Shown here piece by piece: positions 8,250 to 15,226 of a DNA stretch of 28,478 bases. The DNA is taken from positions 1 through 28,478 of the forward strand of contig UQSL01000018.1 of assembly GCA_900543705.1 (NCBI GenBank), given 5' to 3'. The DNA comes from an uncultured Oscillospiraceae bacterium. Lineage in GTDB: Bacteria; Bacillota; Clostridia; Oscillospirales; Ruminococcaceae. Position numbers and translations under genes: made by a program. The notes beneath the pieces were generated by a model. The model worked only from the letters and a program-made list of their open reading frames with translations. It ran no database searches and was not told the origin of the DNA. Positions within the stretch are counted from its first letter, which is position 1. The number at the start of each line of letters is the position of its first letter.

Positions 8250-8325
8250 GTATAAGGAAAACCACGCGATAGTTGCATGGTAAAAAAGAGCAGCTTTGCC
8301 GGGGGATATTTCTTTTCCCTATAAA

Positions 8326-8354
8326 TTGATTTTATCAGGGGAGTATGCTAAAAT
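8326..8354 (+). promoter_or_regulatory. Promoter of cls
   Basis: TTGATT (8326-8331) is followed after 17 bases by TAAAAT (8349-8354). The predicted leader is short, about 18 bases before the ATG at 8379. Confidence 0.65.
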
Positions 8355-8378
8355 ATATGCTACTAAGGGGGTAGGGGA

Positions 8379-9914
8379 ATGTTTTGGAAGTGGTTGAAGG
8401 TGCTCTTTAGCAGAGTGGTCATTATCACTGCGTTGATTTTGCTCCAGGTTGCACTGCTGGTAGTGGCGGTTTGGAAGTTGTCCGACTACTTCGTTTATTG
8501 GTATATTGCCTGTGTTGTATTAAGCGTCGCTGTAGTAATATGGCTGATGAGTAAAAACGATAACCCCTCTTACAAGCTGGCATGGACTATTCTGATTCTC
8601 GTTCTCCCGATTTTTGGCGGATTGTTTTACCTGCTTTTTGGAACCAAGAGACTTCCCTATGCATTTCGGAAGAATATGAATCGTGTCTCCGAGGAAACAA
8701 AGGGGCTGCTCGAGCAAAACCGTGAAGTTTATAAGGAAATCTCTGGAGACAAGGATATCAAAAAACAGGTTCAATATTTTGATCAATTCGCGGGATTTCC
8801 CGTATACAAAAATACAACCACCGAATATCTGACGCCCGGTGAAATGAAATTTGAACGTATGGTCGAAGAACTAAAAAAGGCCAAGCATTATATCTTTTTA
8901 GAATATTTTATAATTGAAGAGGGAACCATGTGGGACACGGTTCTTGATATCCTTGTAGACAAAGTCAAAAACGGTGTAGAAGTGCGTGTGATGTACGACG
9001 ATATTGGATGCATCAATACGCTCTCAAATCATTATGATGAAAAGTTGAGAAAACTGGGAATCCAGTGCTGCGTCTTTAATCCCTTTCATGCAAGGATGAA
9101 TGCGCTGTTTAACAACCGTGACCATCGGAAGATTCTGGTCATCGACGGGAATGTAGCCTTTACCGGTGGTATCAACCTTGCAGATGAGTATATTAACGCC
9201 TATCCGAAGCATGGGCATTGGAAAGATGCTTCCATTATGGTAAAAGGAGAGGCAGTTTGGAGCTTTACAATGATGTTCCTTACTGCCTGGAATTTTACAA
9301 AAAAGACTACCTGTGATTATACAGATTACCGCCCGAAAAAGTATCATGAGAGTGAATTTGAGTCCGACGGCTATGTGATTCCCTATGCGGACAGCCCATT
9401 TGATGGAGAAAATGTCGGAGAAAATGTCTACATGAATATCATCAACAACGCAACGGACTATGTCTATATCAACACCCCTTATCTTATCATTGACCATGAG
9501 TTTCTAACGGCATTAAGCCTTGCTGCTAAAAATGGAGTCGATGTAAGAATTGTCACGCCCCATGTCCCGGACAAATGGTATGTGCATTTGATGACACAAT
9601 CGTTCTATCCTCCGTTGGTGCGTGCAGGAGTTAAGATTTATGAATACACTCCGGGCTTTATCCATTCCAAGACCTTTGTTTCGGATGATACGACGGCGAC
9701 AGTTGGTACGGTAAACCTGGATTTCAGGAGCCTGTATCTGCATTTTGAATGCGGCACCTGGCTGTATCATACGAAAACTGTCGCCGCAGTCAAGCAGGAT
9801 TTCCTTAAAACTCTGGAACTTTGCCAGGAAATCACTCTGGATGACTGTAAGAACGTTAAGTGGTATAAACGGTTTTTGCGCGGGCTGCTCCGTGTATTTG
9901 CACCGCTGATGTAA
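8379..9914 (+). CDS. cls: Cardiolipin synthase (phospholipase D family)
   Basis: This 511-residue membrane enzyme joins two phosphatidylglycerol molecules to make cardiolipin. Two N-terminal transmembrane helices (about residues 13-33 and 40-57) plus a third hydrophobic segment to about residue 88 match the PLDNc_N anchor. Two HxKx4D phospholipase D motifs are intact: H249-K251-D256, followed by GGINLADEY, and H429-K431-D436, followed by GTVNLDFRS. The length matches the family (about 480-510). It has its own promoter, and the next gene begins 22 bases after its stop with no terminator between, so the two are probably cotranscribed without an obvious functional link. Confidence 0.95.
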   Translation: MFWKWLKVLFSRVVIITALILLQVALLVVAVWKLSDYFVYWYIACVVLSVAVVIWLMSKNDNPSYKLAWTILILVLPIFGGLFYLLFGTKRLPYAFRKNMNRVSEETKGLLEQNREVYKEISGDKDIKKQVQYFDQFAGFPVYKNTTTEYLTPGEMKFERMVEELKKAKHYIFLEYFIIEEGTMWDTVLDILVDKVKNGVEVRVMYDDIGCINTLSNHYDEKLRKLGIQCCVFNPFHARMNALFNNRDHRKILVIDGNVAFTGGINLADEYINAYPKHGHWKDASIMVKGEAVWSFTMMFLTAWNFTKKTTCDYTDYRPKKYHESEFESDGYVIPYADSPFDGENVGENVYMNIINNATDYVYINTPYLIIDHEFLTALSLAAKNGVDVRIVTPHVPDKWYVHLMTQSFYPPLVRAGVKIYEYTPGFIHSKTFVSDDTTATVGTVNLDFRSLYLHFECGTWLYHTKTVAAVKQDFLKTLELCQEITLDDCKNVKWYKRFLRGLLRVFAPLM

Positions 9915-9936
9915 TGGAGAGAAAGGGACGGTATCA

Positions 9937-11769
9937 ATGGATTATACATTGAGACAGGAGATTGTGGATTTTCTGGATTCTCAGTATGGAAATACGATTG
10001 AGACGGCTGTTACACTTGCCAAAATCCCTTCTCCGAGTAACCATGAGAAACAGGAGGCAGAGTTTGTCTGTGATACGCTGCATCAGCTGGGATTTGAAGA
10101 GGCATTTGTAGATGCCTCATACAGTGTTATCTGTCCCATTGGGGAGTATCAGGAACACCCGGCAACCATTTTCTGCGCGCATATCGATACGGTTTTTCCG
10201 GACAGAGAAGAGTTGCCGGTCAAACGGGAACCGGGTAAGATTTCCGCTCCCGGAATCGGGGACAACAGCGCGAATGTCTCTGCACTGCTGACACTTGCCA
10301 AAATGGTACAGGTCTTTCACCTGAAACCGAAAAAACCGGTTCTGCTGGTCTTTTCCTCCGGGGAAGAGGGTCTCGGAAATCTCAAGGGTATCCACAGTGT
10401 AATGAAACAGTTCGGGGAATCTGTCGATGAGATGGTGGCTGTGGACGGCGGTTACCGCCATGTTGTCAACCATGCGGTCGGCAGCAACCGCTACCGTGTA
10501 ACCGTTAAAACGGAAGGCGGTCATTCCTATGGCGATTTTGGCAATCGCAATGCCATTGCCTATCTCAGTAGACTGATTGGAAAGCTCTATGAAATGAAAG
10601 TGCCAAAAGAGGCAAAATCCACCTATAATGTTGGAGCAATCGAGGGTGGAACCTCAGTCAATTCGATTGCGCAGGAATGCCATATGCTCTTTGAGATGCG
10701 TTCCGAAAGTAAGGAATGTCTGGATGAGATGACGGAATACTTTGAGCAGTGCGTCCATGAAATCCGGAAAATCGGAATCGGAGTCGAAGTGGAGCTGCTT
10801 GATCAGCGCCCCTGTGTACAGCTGACCGCAAAAAACCATTTGGAGGAAAAAATTCTTGCTGCAGCAAAAACGCATGGGATTGTCCCAGAATTTTACGCGG
10901 CCAGCACGGATGCCAATGTACCACTGAGTATGAATATCCCTTCCATCAGCATTGGCACCTATTTAGGCAGTGGCGCACATACCCGTGAGGAGTCGATACA
11001 GCCGGATACCATGCGTACCGGTATTAAGATTCTGGCAAGCCTGTTTTGCACCTACTTTGATATGGAACAGACAAGGGATGAGGATACAGAGGAGAACGCG
11101 GAGCTCGGTGTCGAGCACCATGCCGCCATGGTTGGCTGCATGAATAAGGCAATTATGCAGGTTGCTCCGAATAACGCGGAATATCTGATTGAACAGTGTA
11201 TGAAGCAGTATGGACTGGACCGGGGTACCAAGATGGCACAGCAGGCAGTGGAAGCCGGATATGACCTGAATATCCACACATACAATGCTTATCGCCAGTG
11301 GAACTGCGAGCCGGGAGCGAGTGTAAGCACTGTCGTTTCCGAACAGCCGGATTACCGTGTCCGCGTGACCCGTTGTCCGTGGCAGGAGACCTGGCAGCGT
11401 TACGGCCTGACAGAGTTCGGAAAATACTATTGTGAATATATCGATGAGGCGTTGGCCCAAGGATTTGGGGGTGGGCTTGATCTTAGGGTCGCGAAAACTC
11501 TCTCACATGGCGACAGTTGCTGTGATTTCATCTGGCAGGATGCCGGATTCGATGCGCAGGAGCAGGACACGATGACCCACCGCATTCACGGTGCTGGAAT
11601 CATGAGCTGGCGGGAGATGAGCGAACATTTCTGTTCGACTTGTGCAAGTGTCCTTTCGCAGTATGTCCCACAGTTATACCCGATTATTTTGCGCAGGGCT
11701 CTTGTGAATTTTGCGGAAATCTACGGAGAAGAGCTTGCGGCAACCTTTGAGGTGAGCATGGGACTGTGA
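9937..11769 (+). CDS. Fusion: M20 family metallohydrolase + ATC hydrolase-like domain
   Basis: A single 610-codon frame joins two enzymes. Residues 1 to about 374 are an M20-type dinuclear zinc hydrolase (peptidase/deacylase/carbamoylase superfamily). All five ligand positions are present: H82 and D84 in HIDT, D109 in GIGDN, E143-E144 (catalytic Glu and ligand), D170 in VDGG, and H348 in GAHTREE. A charged linker (about 375-390) leads to residues 391-610, which resemble L-2-amino-thiazoline-4-carboxylic acid (ATC) hydrolases, with C480 in RCPWQE and the hallmark GDSCCDF (C528, C529, D530). In the known Pseudomonas ATC pathway a ring-opening hydrolase and a separate carbamoyl-cysteine amidohydrolase act in sequence, so a bifunctional enzyme making cysteine is conceivable. 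That is inference; the M20 half could equally be a dipeptidase. There is no signal peptide, so it is cytoplasmic. Confidence 0.85.
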   Translation: MDYTLRQEIVDFLDSQYGNTIETAVTLAKIPSPSNHEKQEAEFVCDTLHQLGFEEAFVDASYSVICPIGEYQEHPATIFCAHIDTVFPDREELPVKREPGKISAPGIGDNSANVSALLTLAKMVQVFHLKPKKPVLLVFSSGEEGLGNLKGIHSVMKQFGESVDEMVAVDGGYRHVVNHAVGSNRYRVTVKTEGGHSYGDFGNRNAIAYLSRLIGKLYEMKVPKEAKSTYNVGAIEGGTSVNSIAQECHMLFEMRSESKECLDEMTEYFEQCVHEIRKIGIGVEVELLDQRPCVQLTAKNHLEEKILAAAKTHGIVPEFYAASTDANVPLSMNIPSISIGTYLGSGAHTREESIQPDTMRTGIKILASLFCTYFDMEQTRDEDTEENAELGVEHHAAMVGCMNKAIMQVAPNNAEYLIEQCMKQYGLDRGTKMAQQAVEAGYDLNIHTYNAYRQWNCEPGASVSTVVSEQPDYRVRVTRCPWQETWQRYGLTEFGKYYCEYIDEALAQGFGGGLDLRVAKTLSHGDSCCDFIWQDAGFDAQEQDTMTHRIHGAGIMSWREMSEHFCSTCASVLSQYVPQLYPIILRRALVNFAEIYGEELAATFEVSMGL

Positions 11770-11817
11770 CCATTCCAAAGCCCTCATAGACGTTCCTTTT
11801 ACCAGCTGACAGACAGG

Positions 11818-11838
11818 CGGTCCGGCGGACTGATTTTT
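11818..11838 (+). terminator. Weak terminator after the M20 fusion gene
   Basis: A six-pair stem (11818-11823 with 11827-11832, one G-T pair) with a three-base loop is followed by A and TTTTT. It is short and probably leaky, so the ECF S gene may be partly cotranscribed. Confidence 0.4.
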
Positions 11839-11966
11839 ATATCCCCATACATAGGCGAGAACAGGAAGTACAATACTGAAAGGGTATGAACTATCCCGAT
11901 TGCTTTGTTATTGGGGAGCGAAACAGAGGTCTGTGGACAGGCGCTGTTTTCAGATAAAACATACGC

Positions 11967-12010
11967 ATCGCATCCATAAGTGATGGAGCGATAGCAGGGA
12001 GGTAATTACC
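11967..12010 (+). promoter_or_regulatory. Leader hairpin and palindromic ribosome binding site of the ECF S gene
   Basis: A hairpin of ten pairs with one bulged A (11967-11977 with 11983-11992) lies directly upstream of the ribosome binding site GGGAGG. The site itself runs into the palindrome GGTAATTACC (12001-12010). The 243-base leader could hold a ligand-sensing RNA, as ECF S genes often have riboswitches, but I could not match any known class. Confidence 0.35.
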
Positions 12011-12012
12011 CA

Positions 12013-12669
12013 ATGAAAACAAACAGTATGTCAAACATCAGGACACTGACGCAGCTTGCGATTTTGTCCGCAATCATCGCCGTGCTGGCGTTCACGCCCC
12101 TTGGTTCGATTCCACTGGGTGGGCCGATTGTCGCAACGATTGTCCAGTTCCCGGTGGTAGTCGGCGCTATCTTGATGGGGCCGAAAGCGGGTGGCTTTCT
12201 CGGCGGCGTCTTCGGCCTGTGCAGTATGCTTTGGTTTACCATTTACGGCACACCAACAGCATTTGTCTTCAGCCCGTTTTACAGCTCTCAGATAGCAAAT
12301 GGTACGATGCAGACGATTTTGTATGCGCTGGGTGCCATTGTTACCTGTTTTCTGCCAAGAATTCTGATTGGAATTGTTTCTGCTTATGTCTACCGCGCCA
12401 TTGCAAGGAAAGATAAACATCAGTTTTTTGCCTGCGGAGTTGCGGGTGTGGCCGGCGCGATGACTAATACTATCCTCGTGATGGGATGTATCCTGTTGTT
12501 TTTCATGCAACCCTATGCCGATGTCAATGGAGTCCTTCCAAGTGCGCTGTGGGGGATTATTGGAACTACCATTGCAGTTAACGGTGTCTTAGAGGCGATT
12601 GTAACCGGCGTTTTGGTCGTCGCGATTGCAAAGCCCCTGCTTCTTATCACAAAGAAGAGAAAAGCATAG
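12013..12669 (+). CDS. ECF transporter S component (substrate-binding membrane subunit)
   Basis: This 218-residue integral membrane protein has about six helices. Its N-terminal pattern, AILSAIIAVLAF then TPLGSIPLGGP, VQFPVVVGAILMGPKAGG, FGLCSML and FVFSPFYS, is that of the ECF_trnsprt S-component family, which captures vitamins or related small molecules and shares the EcfA-EcfA'-EcfT energising module encoded elsewhere. The start at 12013 follows GGGAGG at a good distance. A strong terminator follows. The specificity is not evident; pantothenate, a thiazole or another vitamin precursor are all possible. The preceding hydrolase fusion could process what it imports, but the 243-base gap and weak terminator make that link uncertain. 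Confidence 0.85.
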   Translation: MKTNSMSNIRTLTQLAILSAIIAVLAFTPLGSIPLGGPIVATIVQFPVVVGAILMGPKAGGFLGGVFGLCSMLWFTIYGTPTAFVFSPFYSSQIANGTMQTILYALGAIVTCFLPRILIGIVSAYVYRAIARKDKHQFFACGVAGVAGAMTNTILVMGCILLFFMQPYADVNGVLPSALWGIIGTTIAVNGVLEAIVTGVLVVAIAKPLLLITKKRKA

Positions 12670-12683
12670 ACATTTTATAAATA

Positions 12684-12726
12684 AACGAATGTCGGATAGT
12701 TTTTCTGTCCGGCATTCGTTTTGTTT
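12684..12726 (+). terminator. Terminator after the ECF S gene
   Basis: A 13-pair stem (12684-12696 with 12708-12720, one T-G wobble) with an 11-base T-rich loop is followed by a T-rich tail. It is a strong Rho-independent terminator. Confidence 0.85.
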
Positions 12727-12814
12727 GGAAATTAGAAAGATGGCCTGAGTAGAACTATCGTTACCCCGGGAAAAGAGCCAAAAGGTATTTTCCGGCATTA
12801 TCTTATGAATTTTT

Positions 12815-13310
12815 CTAAAACGTCGGGTACCTCAAAGCCTCTCCTTTGGAGAGTAGGAAAAAGTATCCGGTACACAGGAAAATTTGAATGAGGGAGGAAG
12901 AGGGTGTCGCCAGTCCCACCTGGAACAGAGATACCGGGACAAGACGGCTCATAAATAGGGAAACGAGATGCGCCACGGGGAATTCCCCGACGATTCCCTG
13001 AGTATCCCAACATGGTTTTCCCGCAACCTGACTTTTGGTATCCTTTCTGTTCTGCCTGATTGGCTTTTCGATGGCGTAGACCTTGAGGTAATCGGCCGCA
13101 GCAGCTATGACCGGTGTATCCCTGGCAAAAATGGAAGCCAGCATATCTCCATGGAAAAAGGGAGAATAGGCTATCAGGAGTCCTAAAAGGTGAAAGGCTA
13201 CATCAGCCGTCGCTGTGGCAAACTGCCCGACAACCATCATATTCATTGCCTCCGTACATGGTCTGCAAAAACAGCGTCGCCAGAACCTTGCCAGTGATGG
13301 CGCATCGGTC
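12815..13310 (-). pseudogene. MATE family efflux transporter remnant
   Basis: The minus strand carries scattered pieces of a MATE multidrug efflux protein in more than one frame. Around 13299-13250 one frame reads ITGKVLATLFLQTMYG and a shifted frame continues MMVVGQFATATADVA, the N-terminal helix-1 motif of MATE proteins. The next recognisable pieces, LLIAYSPFF then MLASIFARDTPVI and DYLKVYAIE, belong to the middle of the family, so about half of the gene has been lost. The C-terminal part, SRLVPVSLFQVGLATPSS followed by LIQIFLCTGYFFLL, matches the last helices. A whole MATE protein needs about 450 residues; only about 165 codons remain. The frameshift and internal deletions show it is dead. 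The rsmA terminator lies just upstream. Confidence 0.75.
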
Positions 13311-13369
13311 GGTCGTGCCATATGAGCGCGAATTGGACATATTCGAATGCACTGGTACAGACAATTAAT

Positions 13370-13417
13370 AAAAAAACCGGATAAGAGGTAGCATTTCAGC
13401 CAGCATCTTATCCGGTT
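13370..13417 (-). terminator. Terminator after rsmA
   Basis: A perfect 12-bp stem (13375-13386 with 13406-13417) has a 19-base loop and, on the minus strand, ends in a run of seven T (complement of 13370-13376). It lies about 56 bases past the rsmA stop. Confidence 0.85.
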
Positions 13418-13472
13418 CCCATTGCTGTGTAGTTGGTTCACCCTCCGATGAATAAAATTTATGAAGAAGACA

Positions 13473-14345
13473 TTAAGATTTGTCAATTCTGGTTTTGCAG
13501 TACGTTGTGCACAGCGAACCGAACTGCTCCATACTCAGTTCCTCCGCTCTGGCAGTGGCAGGGATGCCGGCCTGCTCCAGGAGTGCTCCGATCTGTGGCT
13601 TTGACAGAGAAAGACCGGAGGACAGGGAATTGGAGAGCGTCTTTCTTCTCTGAGAAAAAGCCGCCTTGATAATTCGGAAAAAACAGGCCTCATCCGGAAT
13701 GTCGATTGGCGGGGCGGAAAGCAGATCCAGCCGGATGACCGCAGAATCAACATCCGGCGGAGGGAGGAAAGAGCCGCGGGAGACAGGGAAAAGCACCGTC
13801 GGCTCACAGTAATAGCGCACGGCCAGGCTGACCGCACCGACAGCGCGGGTGCCGGGTCGTGCGGTGATGCGCTGCGCCGCCTCTTTTTGCACCATAACCG
13901 TAATAGAACGAATTGGCAGGTGCCCCTCCAAAAGCGTCATAATGATGGGAGAAGTGATATAGTAGGGGAGATTTGCGCAGACAATGACCTCCATCCCGGC
14001 AAACTGCTGAGCAATCAGGCGGTGCAAATCCACCTTAAGCACATCCTCGTTGATGATGGTGATATTGTCAAACTCCGCAAGTGTCTCCGAGAGCACGGGC
14101 AGCAGGCGCTTGTCCAATTCAATGGCGACGACCTTATCCGCGCGGGCGGCTAGTTCTGCCGTCAGTACTCCGATTCCGGTTCCGATTTCGATGACACCCA
14201 CACCGGGAGCGGCTCCCGCCATCTCCGCCATTTTTGGGCAGACAGCAGGGTTGACAATGAAATTCTGGCCGAGCGCCTTGGAAAAATGAAAGCCATGCCT
14301 TGTCATGATGTCCCGAATGACGGCGGGGCTGGAAAGGTTTTGCAT
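13473..14345 (-). CDS. rsmA: 16S rRNA dimethyladenosine transferase RsmA (KsgA)
   Basis: This 290-residue enzyme uses S-adenosylmethionine to dimethylate two adjacent adenines near the 3' end of 16S rRNA during 30S assembly. The N-terminal GFHFSKALGQNFIV (KxLGQNFL type) is typical. The cofactor-binding motif I is EIGTGIGVLT at 53-62, with the acidic residue E76 in AIELD, D101 after NE, and the catalytic NLPYY at 125-129. The C-terminal small domain includes FSQRRKTLSNSL, also characteristic. AGGAGG lies five bases upstream of the start. The gene stands alone, with its own promoter upstream and a strong terminator downstream. Confidence 0.97.
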   Translation of the reverse strand: MQNLSSPAVIRDIMTRHGFHFSKALGQNFIVNPAVCPKMAEMAGAAPGVGVIEIGTGIGVLTAELAARADKVVAIELDKRLLPVLSETLAEFDNITIINEDVLKVDLHRLIAQQFAGMEVIVCANLPYYITSPIIMTLLEGHLPIRSITVMVQKEAAQRITARPGTRAVGAVSLAVRYYCEPTVLFPVSRGSFLPPPDVDSAVIRLDLLSAPPIDIPDEACFFRIIKAAFSQRRKTLSNSLSSGLSLSKPQIGALLEQAGIPATARAEELSMEQFGSLCTTYCKTRIDKS

Positions 14346-14438
14346 AAAGTCCTCCTAAATTTCTGGATAAATGAATGTGAAAATGCACTAAAAAAGTATG
14401 AATTAAAGTTGCTTCCTGTGAAAATCTCCAATAATGCG

Positions 14439-14447
14439 ATTATACCA
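14439..14447 (-). promoter_or_regulatory. Extended -10 promoter of rsmA
   Basis: The minus strand reads TGGTATAAT (14447-14439), an extended -10 element. No good -35 hexamer is visible at the right distance; the upstream sequence is T-rich. The predicted leader is about 87 bases. Confidence 0.55.
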
Positions 14448-14478
14448 TAAAAATAGGTGAAAAAACACAAAAAAACAG

Positions 14479-14507
14479 TTGATAAAACGTCAAAAAAACA
14501 ATATGAT
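14479..14507 (+). promoter_or_regulatory. Promoter upstream of the dCMP deaminase gene
   Basis: TTGATA (14479-14484) is followed after 17 bases by TATGAT (14502-14507). Transcription would begin near 14514, immediately before the hairpin at 14518-14543. Confidence 0.6.
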
Positions 14508-14517
14508 AGAAAGAGAC

Positions 14518-14546
14518 AAAAGGTCAGGCATCGCCTGCTTTTTGTT
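14518..14546 (+). terminator. Terminator-like hairpin in the deaminase leader
   Basis: CAGGC (14525-14529) pairs with GCCTG (14533-14537) over an ATC loop. AAAAG (14518-14522) can extend the stem with CTTTT, leaving a two-base bulge, and the T-run is 14539-14543. It sits between the promoter and the gene, so it could attenuate transcription. Confidence 0.5.
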
Positions 14547-14614
14547 AAAAAATCCTCAATTGAATGGCGCGAATACTAGATCTCGTGTCCGATAGACGGA
14601 GGGACGCAAGCACT

Positions 14615-15103
14615 ATGGCAAGACGGGATAAAATGAATTATTATCTGGATATTGCGGAAGCAGTGATTGACAGGGGTACCTGTATCCGCCGAAACTTTGG
14701 CGCTATCATTGTTAAGAATGACCAGATTATCTCAACCGGCTATGTCGGTGCACCCAGGGGAAGAAAAAATTGCTGCGATTTGGGCTACTGTACCAGGGAA
14801 CAGCTGAATATTCCCCGCGGGGAGCGCTATGAGCTGTGCCGTTCCGTTCACGCGGAGCAAAATGCCATTATTGCAGCCGCTCGCAGTGATATGATCGGCA
14901 GCACCCTCTATTTAGTGGGCCGTGATTATAAAACCAAGGAGATTGTCCCGGGCACGAATCCCTGCGCACTGTGCAAGAGGATGATTATCAACGCCGGTAT
15001 CTCCACGGTGGTTGTCCGAGACACACAGGAGGAGTACCGCATCATTGACATACAGTCCTGGATTGACCACGACGATTCCCTTACCGGGGAAAGAGGATAT
15101 TGA
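14615..15103 (+). CDS. Deoxycytidylate (dCMP) deaminase family protein
   Basis: This 162-residue zinc enzyme belongs to the cytidine/deoxycytidylate deaminase superfamily and probably converts dCMP to dUMP, feeding thymidylate synthesis; relatives are often annotated ComEB. The zinc site is complete: H79 and E81 in VHAEQNAI, C117 and C120 in PCALC. The N-terminal part, YYLDIAEAV and TCIRRNFGAIIVKN, and TGYVGAPRG are typical of dCMP deaminases. I chose the ATG at 14615 because GGAGGG lies 11 bases upstream and the protein then matches the usual N-terminus; an in-frame ATG at 14564 would add 17 unlike residues and has no ribosome binding site. Assignment to dCMP rather than another nucleotide is from family resemblance. 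Confidence 0.88.
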   Translation: MARRDKMNYYLDIAEAVIDRGTCIRRNFGAIIVKNDQIISTGYVGAPRGRKNCCDLGYCTREQLNIPRGERYELCRSVHAEQNAIIAAARSDMIGSTLYLVGRDYKTKEIVPGTNPCALCKRMIINAGISTVVVRDTQEEYRIIDIQSWIDHDDSLTGERGY

Positions 15104-15158
15104 TATGACACAGGTATACCCATTTCGCATCACAGAGATACGGGATGGGTATTCGTGG

Positions 15159-15173
15159 TTGTGAAGGACACAA
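15159..15173. promoter_or_regulatory. Candidate operator upstream of pflB
   Basis: A perfect inverted repeat, TTGTG-AAGGA-CACAA, lies 54 bases before the pflB start. The half-sites resemble those of the redox repressor Rex, but the five-base spacing is shorter than the usual eight, so I do not name the regulator. Confidence 0.3.
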
Positions 15174-15179
15174 TAAGAT

Positions 15180-15198
15180 TGCGCATTGCGCATTTTTT
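15180..15198 (+). terminator. Short terminator-like hairpin between deaminase and pflB
   Basis: TGCGC-ATT-GCGCA is a five-pair GC-rich stem followed by six T. It probably ends the deaminase transcript, or attenuates pflB if pflB is transcribed from further upstream. A second inverted repeat, ATACCCAT with ATGGGTAT (15116-15123 and 15145-15152), lies just before it. Confidence 0.5.
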
Positions 15199-15226
15199 CA
15201 ACATGTATCAGGGAGGAGAATGAATC

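Noticed and set aside
11770..12012. TPP, THF or preQ1 riboswitch before the ECF S gene
   Set aside because: I looked for the conserved core strings of these classes and found none; only generic hairpins are present.
15159..15173. Rex operator upstream of pflB
   Set aside because: The half-sites fit but the spacing is five bases instead of the usual eight, so I kept it only as an unnamed inverted repeat.
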